Made by a program: the position numbers and the translations under genes. Source: an uncultured Solirubrobacteraceae bacterium (GTDB taxonomy: Bacteria > Actinomycetota > Thermoleophilia > Solirubrobacterales > Solirubrobacteraceae). Taken from it: 11,887 nucleotides of DNA. Shown here in pieces: positions 6,060 to 11,711 of the stretch. The stretch spans positions 1 to 11,887 of the forward strand of contig CADCVT010000406.1 in NCBI GenBank assembly GCA_902806215.1, given 5' to 3'. Position 1 is the stretch's first letter, and every line of letters starts with the position of its first letter. A model generated the notes under the pieces. The model worked only from the letters and a program-made list of their open reading frames with translations, was not told where the DNA came from and did not search any database.

Positions 6060-6953
6060 GTGAACCCCCTCCAAGCAGCGCTGGAGGATCCGGCCACCGG
6101 GCCCGCCCGGCTGCGCGAGCTGCTCGTGCACGAGCTCAAGCGGGGAGAGACCGAGCTCAAGAGCAAGCGCAGCGGCTACGACGAGCCGGTCTGCGTCGCC
6201 TTCGCACCCGGCCTCGCCGCGCTGCCGATCCCCGCGGACCTCAGGGCCGACGCCACCGCCACGGACGACCGCGCGTGGCGGCTCGTCGCGGCGACGGTGC
6301 TCGCGCTGCAGACCGCTGCCGAGCTCCCCGCGCCCGCGCGCGCGGGCGACCTCGAGCTCCAGGCCGGCGAGACCGGCGGCTTCCTGACCATCGCGCTCGG
6401 CGACGGCGACCCCGAGCTCGCCCAGCTCGCGTTCGACGAGGCCGTCGCCGGCGTCGACCGGCTCCGCGCGCACGCGCTCGTGGTGCCCGACCTCCAGCCC
6501 CACGACCTGCGCGAGCCGATCGGCGCCGCGCACCCGCTCAAGGTCGCCGAGGCCGTCGCGCGCCTCGGAGGCGACCCGACCGACCCGCAGAGCGTCGAGC
6601 AGCTCGAGGACGCGGTCTACGGCCTGCTCGAGGTCCAGCGCGGACGGACCCGCCCGCACGACGACCCCGACCCGGCCACCCGCGTCGCGCGGCGGATCCT
6701 CCAGCGCCTCGACGGCATGGGCAAGTGGGGCGGCTTCCACACGGACTTCGCGCACCTGGCCCGCGGCTTCGCCGGCAACGACCGGCAGCTCGCCGACGAG
6801 GTGGGGGAGGCGCTCATCCAGGCCGACCTGCTCATCGAGAAGCCCAGCGTCGGCCAGCGGCACGTGTTCCTCAACCCGCGCAAGGCAGGCGAGATCCGCC
6901 GGCTGATCGATGACGGCACGGTGCCCGCAGGTCTGCGGCTGCCGCGAACGTGA
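6060..6953 (+). CDS. unrecognised protein with winged-helix-like C-terminus
   Basis: A 297-aa protein not assigned to a named family. The N-terminal half is acidic and Ala-rich, with a short helix (ARLRELLVHELKRGETELKS, about 16-35), an alternating strand/helix region to about 140, and a stretch around VVPDLQPHDLREP (141-153). Residues of about 205-286 look like a winged-helix module. VARRILQRLDGMGKWGGFHT is followed by FAHLARGFAGNDRQLADEVGEALIQADLL, then a hairpin-like IEKPSVGQRHVFLNP and a last helix KAGEIRRLID. This suggests nucleic-acid or protein binding, not a specific reaction. The GTG start at 6060 is supported by the -10 at -12 to -7. It is divergent from the nuclease-like gene with 79 bases between starts, so the two may be functionally linked. 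The stop (6951-6953) lies 14 bases before the acyl-CoA synthetase ATG. Confidence 0.78.
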   Translation: MNPLQAALEDPATGPARLRELLVHELKRGETELKSKRSGYDEPVCVAFAPGLAALPIPADLRADATATDDRAWRLVAATVLALQTAAELPAPARAGDLELQAGETGGFLTIALGDGDPELAQLAFDEAVAGVDRLRAHALVVPDLQPHDLREPIGAAHPLKVAEAVARLGGDPTDPQSVEQLEDAVYGLLEVQRGRTRPHDDPDPATRVARRILQRLDGMGKWGGFHTDFAHLARGFAGNDRQLADEVGEALIQADLLIEKPSVGQRHVFLNPRKAGEIRRLIDDGTVPAGLRLPRT

Positions 6954-6967
6954 CAGGATCTGGTGTC

Positions 6968-8611
6968 ATGAACGTGCTCGACCAGGTGGTCCACAAGGCC
7001 TGGGTCGCCCGGACCCTGGCCGGTGCCGGGATCATCCGCCCGACCCGCCCCGACAAGCTCGCCCGTGTGGGCATCGCCCTCGCCCGCTGGGGCCCGACCC
7101 CCGCGGCCGGCTACGCGGCGTCGGCGATCCGCTATCCGAACGACACGGCGATCATCGACGAGCTCGGGACGCTCACCTTCGGCGACGTCGAGAAGCGCAC
7201 CAGCGCTCTCGCCAACGCGTTCGCGAAGAAGGGCATCAAGGAGGGCGACGGGGTCGCGATCATGTGCCGCAACCACCGCGGCTTCGTCGACGCGACCGTC
7301 GCGTGCTCGAAGCTCGGGGCGCACGCGCTCTACCTGAACACCATGTTCGCGGGCCCGCAGATCACGGACGTGGTCAAGCGCGAGGACCCCGTCGCGATCG
7401 TCTACGACGAGGAGTTCTCCAAGCTCGTCAAGGACGCCGGCAAGGACCGCAAGCGCTTCATCGCCTGGTACGACGGGCCCGACAAGCCCGACTGCGACAT
7501 CATCGAGGAGCTCATCGAGCAGGGCGACACGACCGCCCCGAGCCCGCCGAAGGAGAAGGGCCGCGTCGTCATCCTCACCAGCGGGACGACCGGCACGCCG
7601 AAGGGCGCCAACCGCAAGCAGCCCGAGTCGCTCGATCCCGCCGCCGCGCTCTTCAGCAAGATCCCGCTCAAGGCGCGCGAGCACACGATGATCGCCGCGC
7701 CGCTGTTCCACTCGTGGGGCTTCGCGCACTTCACGCTCGGCCTCGGCCTGAGCAGCACGATCGTCCTGCGCCGCAAGTTCGACCCCGAGACGACGCTGAG
7801 CGACACCGCGCAGCACGAGTGCACGAACCTCGTGGTCGTCCCGGTGATGCTCCAGCGCATCCTCGAGCTCGGCGAGGAGACGATCAAGAAGTACGACCTG
7901 TCGAACCTCCGGGTCATCGCAGCCAGCGGCAGCGCGCTGCCGGGCGAGCTCGCGGTCAAGGTCATGGACGCGTTCGGCGACGTGCTCTACAACCTCTACG
8001 GGTCGACCGAGGTGGCGTGGGCGACGATCGCTACGCCGAAGGACCTGCGCGCCGCCCCCGGCACCGCCGGGCGCCCGCCGCGCGGGACGACGGTCAAGCT
8101 CTTCGACGAGGAGGGCAAGGAGGTCGCGCAGGGCGAGACCGGCCGGATCTTCGTCGTCAACGAGATGCTCTTCGAGGGCTACACCGGCGGCGGGAACAAG
8201 GACTCGATCGACGGCCTCATGTCGACCGGCGACGTCGGTCACTTCGACGAGGGCGGCCGGCTGTTCGTCGACGGCCGCGACGACGAGATGATCGTCTCGG
8301 GCGGCGAGAACGTGTTCCCCCGCGAAGTCGAGGATCTGCTCGCCGACCACAAGGACATCGACGAGGCCGCGGTCATCGGCGTCGACGACGAGAAGTTCGG
8401 CCAGGTCCTCAAGGCGTTCGTCGTGACGAAGGGCTCGCTGAGCGAGGACGCGATCAAGAAGTACGTCAAGGAGAACCTGGCGAACTACAAGGTCCCCAAG
8501 CACATCGAGTTCCTCGACGAGTTGCCTCGCAACGCGACCGGCAAGATCCTCAAGCGCGAGCTCAAGGGCGAGGGCGGCGACGACGACGGGGACGGCAAGA
8601 AGGACGACTGA
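6968..8611 (+). CDS. long-chain fatty acid-CoA ligase / acyl-CoA synthetase (AMP-binding)
   Basis: A 547-aa member of the ANL adenylating superfamily, which activates a carboxylic acid to acyl-AMP and then acyl-CoA. All core motifs are present: the P-loop TSGTTGTPKG (204-213), YGSTE (344-348), the ribose-binding Asp in STGD (D422), the hinge GRDDEMIVSGGENVFPREVE (from 436), and the catalytic lysine in NATGKILKREL (K526). The C-terminus adds an acidic GEGGDDDGDGKKDD tail. The ATG at 6968 is preferred over an in-frame GTG at 6950 that overlaps the previous stop, because AGGA at 6955-6958 gives a Shine-Dalgarno 9 bases upstream. The chain-length preference cannot be read from sequence. The pairing with the gene at 6060 is tight and probably co-transcribed. 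Confidence 0.93.
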   Translation: MNVLDQVVHKAWVARTLAGAGIIRPTRPDKLARVGIALARWGPTPAAGYAASAIRYPNDTAIIDELGTLTFGDVEKRTSALANAFAKKGIKEGDGVAIMCRNHRGFVDATVACSKLGAHALYLNTMFAGPQITDVVKREDPVAIVYDEEFSKLVKDAGKDRKRFIAWYDGPDKPDCDIIEELIEQGDTTAPSPPKEKGRVVILTSGTTGTPKGANRKQPESLDPAAALFSKIPLKAREHTMIAAPLFHSWGFAHFTLGLGLSSTIVLRRKFDPETTLSDTAQHECTNLVVVPVMLQRILELGEETIKKYDLSNLRVIAASGSALPGELAVKVMDAFGDVLYNLYGSTEVAWATIATPKDLRAAPGTAGRPPRGTTVKLFDEEGKEVAQGETGRIFVVNEMLFEGYTGGGNKDSIDGLMSTGDVGHFDEGGRLFVDGRDDEMIVSGGENVFPREVEDLLADHKDIDEAAVIGVDDEKFGQVLKAFVVTKGSLSEDAIKKYVKENLANYKVPKHIEFLDELPRNATGKILKRELKGEGGDDDGDGKKDD

Positions 8612-8628
8612 GGACTTGCCGCGGGGGC

Positions 8629-8634
8629 TACCCT
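8629..8634 (+). promoter_or_regulatory. -10 box for a probably leaderless yceD transcript
   Basis: TACCCT lies exactly at -12 to -7 relative to the ATG at 8641, with no Shine-Dalgarno between. This is the same geometry as before the gene at 6060. It would give the yceD gene its own promoter, in the 29-base gap after the acyl-CoA synthetase. Confidence 0.5.
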
Positions 8635-8640
8635 CGGGGC

Positions 8641-9168
8641 ATGGCAGCGCGCACCGACATCTTCGATCTCGCGCGCCTCGCGCTCACGCCCGGCGAGGGG
8701 CGGCGTATCGACTCGCTCACCGTGATCATCGACCCGTTCGGGTTCGGCGGCCAGGAGTACGTCGAGGCCGATCGCGAGGTGCCGATCATCCTCGACGTCT
8801 CCCGCATGACGGGCGGCGGCTACAGCCTGCGCCTGCGCTTCGACGCGGAGATCAACGGGCCGTGCATGCGGTGCCTGCAGGACGCCGCGCCGACGTTCGG
8901 CGTCGACTCGCGCGAGATCAACGCGCACGGCGGGGGCGAGGAGATGACGTCGCCCTACGTCCAGGGCGACGACCTCAACCTGCACGACTGGGCCCGCGAC
9001 GCCCTCGCGCTCGCCCTGCCCTCCCAGATCCTCTGCTCGACCGACTGCGCGGGCCTCTGCCCGCAGTGCGGCAAGGACCTCAACGTCGAGCCGCACGAGC
9101 ACGAGAAGGGCCCCGACCCGCGCTGGTCGGCGCTGCGCGACCTCGTCGTCGAGCCCGAGAACAACTAG
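8641..9168 (+). CDS. yceD: YceD family protein (DUF177), probable large-subunit/23S rRNA accumulation protein
   Basis: A 175-aa protein of the DUF177/YceD family, encoded next to rpmF in most bacteria; the E. coli member is linked to 23S rRNA accumulation. An N-terminal domain with VEADREVPIILDVSRMTGGGY leads to the family signature PCMRCLQD (C75, C78). The second cysteine cluster is LCSTDCAGLCPQCGKDLN (C132, C136, C140, C143), so a zinc site is likely. The ATG at 8641 is chosen because the protein then has the family length and a -10 sits at the leaderless spacing; the frame is open far upstream but that part is antisense or overlapping noise. Instead of running straight into rpmF it converges on a GNAT gene, sharing the CTAG at 9165-9168, where each strand reads a TAG stop. 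Confidence 0.93.
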   Translation: MAARTDIFDLARLALTPGEGRRIDSLTVIIDPFGFGGQEYVEADREVPIILDVSRMTGGGYSLRLRFDAEINGPCMRCLQDAAPTFGVDSREINAHGGGEEMTSPYVQGDDLNLHDWARDALALALPSQILCSTDCAGLCPQCGKDLNVEPHEHEKGPDPRWSALRDLVVEPENN

Positions 9169-10004
9169 AGCAGGACCCCCGACGGGAGCCAGGGCCGCAG
9201 CGGCCCGAGCTCGCCGCGGGTGAAGACCGGCCCGTCGGCCGAGAGCGGCAGGCGCACGCCGAGCGCCGCGCGGATGGCCCAGTCCTGCCCCGCCGTGATC
9301 TGGTCGATGGCGATCGTGGCGCCGCGCGGGCCGGCGGCCATGCAGCTCAGCAACAGGTCGGTGGCGGCCTCCCCGTCGGTCGCGCAGAGCATCATCGGGG
9401 TGGGGCCGTCGCGGTGCAGGGCGAAGCCGCGGCCCTCCATGAGCAGCAGGCCCGAGTCCGGGCGTTGCGCGACCACCGCCAGGTCGGCCGGGTCGTAGGC
9501 GCCGCCGCGGACCGCGCGGCTGATGGGGACAGTCGCCTCGAAGTCCTCGCTCGCCCGAGCCTGCAGACCGGGCGGGAGGAGGCTGCGATCGACGATCCCG
9601 TTCGCGCTCGTCGTGGGACGCAGGTCGAAGCCGGCGAGCGCGTAGAGCCGGGTCGCGCGCGGATCCTCCGACGAGCAGACGATCGCCCCGCGGGCCCGCT
9701 CGGCGGTGGTGAGCGCTGCCTCGAGCAGCCGTCGACCGACGCCGCGGGCCTGGTTGCGCGGGTCGACCGTGAGCATGCTGAGACCCCAGATCCCGTCGCG
9801 GACGAGCGCGACGGCGAACCCGACGAGCCGCCCGTCGTCGTCGACAGCGGCCCAGCAGCCGTCGGGGTCCTTCTCCAGCGACCACGTCGTCCGCGTCCTG
9901 AGCCAGGCTCGTCGCGCCTCCGGGTCCGACGGCCCGGGCATGGTCGCCATCACGAGCTCGACGGTCGCCTCCAGGTCGTCGTGGACGAGGGGTCTGATGG
10001 TCAT
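9165..10004 (-). CDS. GNAT family N-acetyltransferase
   Basis: A 279-aa protein. Residues 1 to about 140 are a GNAT domain: MTIRPLVHDDLEATVEL at the start, a WAAVDDDGRLVGFAVALV strand pair, motif A LTVDPRNQARGVGRRLLEAAL with the acetyl-CoA pyrophosphate loop Q85-A-R-G-V-G-R91, and RLYALAGFDLRPT (motif B). The second half (about 150-279) looks like a degenerate second GNAT-like domain with strands such as GLLLMEGRGFALH and GATIAIDQI, a common two-domain arrangement. The acceptor is unknown. The ATG at 10004 is chosen because the GNAT fold begins there; the upstream extension in frame is Arg/Val-rich and antisense to rpmF. It interrupts the yceD-rpmF pair and shares its stop tetranucleotide with yceD. 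Only 30 bases separate its start from rpmF's. Confidence 0.9.
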   Translation of the reverse strand: MTIRPLVHDDLEATVELVMATMPGPSDPEARRAWLRTRTTWSLEKDPDGCWAAVDDDGRLVGFAVALVRDGIWGLSMLTVDPRNQARGVGRRLLEAALTTAERARGAIVCSSEDPRATRLYALAGFDLRPTTSANGIVDRSLLPPGLQARASEDFEATVPISRAVRGGAYDPADLAVVAQRPDSGLLLMEGRGFALHRDGPTPMMLCATDGEAATDLLLSCMAAGPRGATIAIDQITAGQDWAIRAALGVRLPLSADGPVFTRGELGPLRPWLPSGVLL

Positions 10005-10018
10005 CGCGCCGCATCTTC

Positions 10019-10024
10019 TATCCT
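10019..10024 (+). promoter_or_regulatory. -10 box of the rpmF promoter
   Basis: TATCCT lies 10 bases before the rpmF ATG and would give a leader of about four bases. The gap to the divergent GNAT gene is only 30 bases, so promoters for both strands must overlap here. No Shine-Dalgarno is seen before rpmF and no good -35 is visible. Confidence 0.45.
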
Positions 10025-10034
10025 CTCGCGCCTC

Positions 10035-10241
10035 ATGGCCGTCCCGAAGCAGAAGCAGTCGCACGCGCGCACCAACAAGCGCCGGTCCCAGCACAAGGCT
10101 GCGCGGCCGACGATCAACGAGTGCCCGACCTGCCACAGCCCCCGCCGGCCGCACCGCGTGTGCCCCGTCTGCGGCAGCTACGCAGGGCGTGAGGTCGTCG
10201 CCCCCACGGCGCACGACCACGACCACGATCACGACCACTAG
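10035..10241 (+). CDS. rpmF: 50S ribosomal protein L32 with His-Asp tail
   Basis: A 68-aa L32 protein of the large subunit. The start MAVPKQKQSHARTNKRRSQH is diagnostic. CPTC (C30, C33) and CPVC (C43, C46) form the zinc-ribbon type of L32, as opposed to the cysteine-free paralogue. The C-terminus is unusual: after APTA it ends in alternating HDHDHDHDH (60-68), a likely metal-binding extension. The gene follows a divergent GNAT gene, and plsX starts 8 bases after its stop, so rpmF-plsX-acpP is probably one transcript. The yceD-rpmF pairing seen in many bacteria is split here by the GNAT gene. Confidence 0.95.
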   Translation: MAVPKQKQSHARTNKRRSQHKAARPTINECPTCHSPRRPHRVCPVCGSYAGREVVAPTAHDHDHDHDH

Positions 10242-10249
10242 CTGAGCGG

Positions 10250-11707
10250 ATGAGCGCCTCCGAGCGCTCTCCCGTGATCGCCGTCGACGCCAACGGCGCC
10301 GACGACCCATACGCGGTCGAGAGCGGCGCGTACAGCGCCGCGGCAAGCGGCGTGCGCATCATCCTCTACGGTCGGGCGGCCGAGTTCGAGACGCTCAAGC
10401 TCGTCGGCGTCGAGCTCGTCGACGCGCCCGTCTCGATCGCGAAGGAGGCGGATCCGGCGCGGGCCGCGCGATCGACGCCGGAGGCCTCGATCGTCCAGGC
10501 GGCCCGCGCCGTCGCCGAAGGACGCGCAGACGCGCTCGTCAGCGGAGGGTCGACCGGCGCGGCGCTCGCGGCCGGGCTCTTCAACGTGAAGCGGGCGAAG
10601 GGCATCCACCGTCCCGCGCTCGCGGTGCCGCTGCCGGTGCCGGGCGCCCCGGTCACCCTGCTCGACGTGGGAGCCAACGACGTCTGCCGGCCCGAGCACC
10701 TCGTCCAGTTCGCGCACATGGGCGCGGCGCTGGCGACGAGCGTGCTCGGCGTTGCGCGGCCCCGGGTCGGGCTGCTCTCCAACGGCACCGAGCCGTCCAG
10801 GGGTCGCGAGGAGGTCGTCGAGGCGCACGCGCGCATCGCCGAGGGCGGCGGCGCGTTCGACTTCGTCGGCAACGTCGAGGGGTTCGCGCTGACTGCCGGC
10901 GTCGCCGACGTGATCGTCACCGACGGCTTCACCGGCAACGTGGCGCTGAAGGTCTCCGAGGCGGTTTCGCAGGGCATGATCGGGTTCGTCCGCCGCGCGG
11001 CCACCTCGACCCCGCGCGCCAAGGGCGTGCACCGCCCCGCGCTGGCGATGCCGATCCCGGTGCCCGGCGCCCCGGTGACGCTGCTCGACGTGGGCGCCAA
11101 CGACTCCGCGCGGGCCGAGCACCTCGTCCAGTTCGCGCACATGGGCGCCGCGCTGACCCGGTCGGTCCTCGGCATCGCCGAGCCGCGGGTCGGGCTGCTC
11201 TCCAACGGCACGGAGGCGGGCAAGGGCCGCGAGGAGGTCGTCGAGGCCCACGAGCGCCTCGCCGCGTCGGAGGGGCTGCGCTTCGTCGGCAACCTCGAGG
11301 GGTTCTCGCTCACCGCCGGCGTGGCCGACGTGATCGTCACCGACGGCTTCACCGGCAACGTCGCGCTGAAGGTCGCCGAGGCGGTCTCGCAGGCGATGCT
11401 CGGCTACGTGCGCAGCGCCGCCACGTCATCGCCGCGGGCGAAGGCCGGCGGCCTGCTGCTCCGGCCCGCGCTGCGCCCGCTGCGCGACGAGCTCGACCCC
11501 GAGGCCTACGGCGGCGCCTACCTGCTCGGGCTGCGCAAGCTGCTCGTCGTCCCGCACGGCTCGTTCGGCGCCGACGGCTGGGGCGAGGCCGTCCGGCGGG
11601 CCGCCGCGGGTGTCCGCGAGGACGTCATCGGCCGCACGTACCGGGCTCTCGAGACCGGCGGCGCCCTGCGGCGCGTCCCTGCGTCCGACCCCGTGTCTAG
11701 CTTGTGA
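10250..11707 (+). CDS. plsX: phosphate acyltransferase PlsX with an in-frame internal tandem duplication
   Basis: PlsX converts acyl-ACP and phosphate to acyl-phosphate and ACP, feeding PlsY at the membrane for phospholipid synthesis. It is 485 aa against the usual 330-350. The N-terminal part carries AVDANGADDP (normally AVDAMGGD) and SGGSTGAALAAG (normally SAGNTGA), both slightly off consensus. The central segment is present twice, at residues 118-258 and 259-398. Each copy has HRPALA, PGAPVTLLDVGAND, EHLVQFAHMGAAL, PRVGLLSNGTE, GREEVVEAH, FVGN and VADVIVTDGFTGNVALKV. The C-terminal part, LRPALRPLRDELDPEAYGGAYLLGL and VVPHGSFGADG, is single and normal. Removing one copy gives a standard-length PlsX. 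There is no stop or frameshift. It follows rpmF by 8 bases and precedes an acyl carrier protein gene by 4, which fits its role. Whether the enzyme is active is unknown. Confidence 0.93.
   Translation: MSASERSPVIAVDANGADDPYAVESGAYSAAASGVRIILYGRAAEFETLKLVGVELVDAPVSIAKEADPARAARSTPEASIVQAARAVAEGRADALVSGGSTGAALAAGLFNVKRAKGIHRPALAVPLPVPGAPVTLLDVGANDVCRPEHLVQFAHMGAALATSVLGVARPRVGLLSNGTEPSRGREEVVEAHARIAEGGGAFDFVGNVEGFALTAGVADVIVTDGFTGNVALKVSEAVSQGMIGFVRRAATSTPRAKGVHRPALAMPIPVPGAPVTLLDVGANDSARAEHLVQFAHMGAALTRSVLGIAEPRVGLLSNGTEAGKGREEVVEAHERLAASEGLRFVGNLEGFSLTAGVADVIVTDGFTGNVALKVAEAVSQAMLGYVRSAATSSPRAKAGGLLLRPALRPLRDELDPEAYGGAYLLGLRKLLVVPHGSFGADGWGEAVRRAAAGVREDVIGRTYRALETGGALRRVPASDPVSSL
10601..11023 (+). 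repeat. plsX internal tandem repeat, copy A
   Basis: 423 bases encoding PlsX residues 118-258, adjacent to copy B. By hand alignment about 111 of 141 residues are identical between copies, and nucleotides agree at roughly four fifths of positions. The longest identical run found is 38 bases (10904-10941 here). It is preceded by the 11-base GCGGGCGAAGG at 10591-10601, which recurs at 11434-11444. Confidence 0.93.
11024..11443 (+). repeat. plsX internal tandem repeat, copy B
   Basis: 420 bases encoding PlsX residues 259-398, one codon shorter than copy A because of a one-residue gap near EGGGAFDF versus ASEGLRF. The 38-base run identical to copy A is at 11324-11361. The tripeptide RAK occurs before copy A (115-117), at the copy junction (256-258) and at the end of copy B (396-398), marking the likely recombination borders. 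Confidence 0.93.
11698..11703 (+). promoter_or_regulatory. possible -10 box for the acyl carrier protein gene
   Basis: TAGCTT lies inside the last codons of plsX, 8 bases before the GTG of the next gene, the same distance as the MerR -10 from its ATG. It may give the ACP gene a short-leader promoter in addition to read-through from plsX. No -35 is seen. Confidence 0.3.
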
Positions 11708-11711
11708 CCCC

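Noticed and set aside
4563..6863. A 766-codon open frame on the minus strand.
   Set aside because: It overlaps the nuclease-like gene in another frame and gives an Arg/Gly-rich composition without motifs. The frame encoding KGDVVV and FEAKN has real protein character.
3620..6913. A 1097-codon open frame on the plus strand spanning several genes.
   Set aside because: It runs antisense to the MerR, DUF3891, acylphosphatase and nuclease-like genes and out of frame with the gene at 6060. Its product is low-complexity Arg/Ala/Leu-rich, as expected from stop-poor antisense frames in very GC-rich DNA.
6950..6967. A GTG start at 6950 for the acyl-CoA synthetase.
   Set aside because: It overlaps the preceding stop codon and lacks a Shine-Dalgarno sequence, while ATG 6968 has AGGA at suitable distance. 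Not fully excluded.
6617..8503. A long minus-strand open frame opposite the acyl-CoA synthetase.
   Set aside because: The plus frame has every ANL motif; the minus frame is a repetitive Leu/Val/Arg/Asp shadow.
6910..8640. Extension of the yceD frame far upstream to 6910.
   Set aside because: That stretch is an alternate frame of the acyl-CoA synthetase with a low-complexity product. YceD starts at 8641 by family length and the -10 position.
8485..10014. A 509-codon minus-strand open frame covering yceD and the GNAT gene.
   Set aside because: It lies in a different frame from the GNAT gene and antisense to yceD, and its product is Arg/Pro-rich with no domain features.
10238..11358. Minus-strand open frames opposite plsX that also look internally repeated.
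   Set aside because: Their repeat is only the mirror of the duplicated plsX DNA and they have no independent coding features.
10601..11443. Assembly artefact as explanation of the plsX duplication.
   Set aside because: An artefact would give identical copies. These differ at about one residue in five and by many synonymous changes, and are in frame. A chimera of two different plsX genes cannot be wholly ruled out from the sequence alone.
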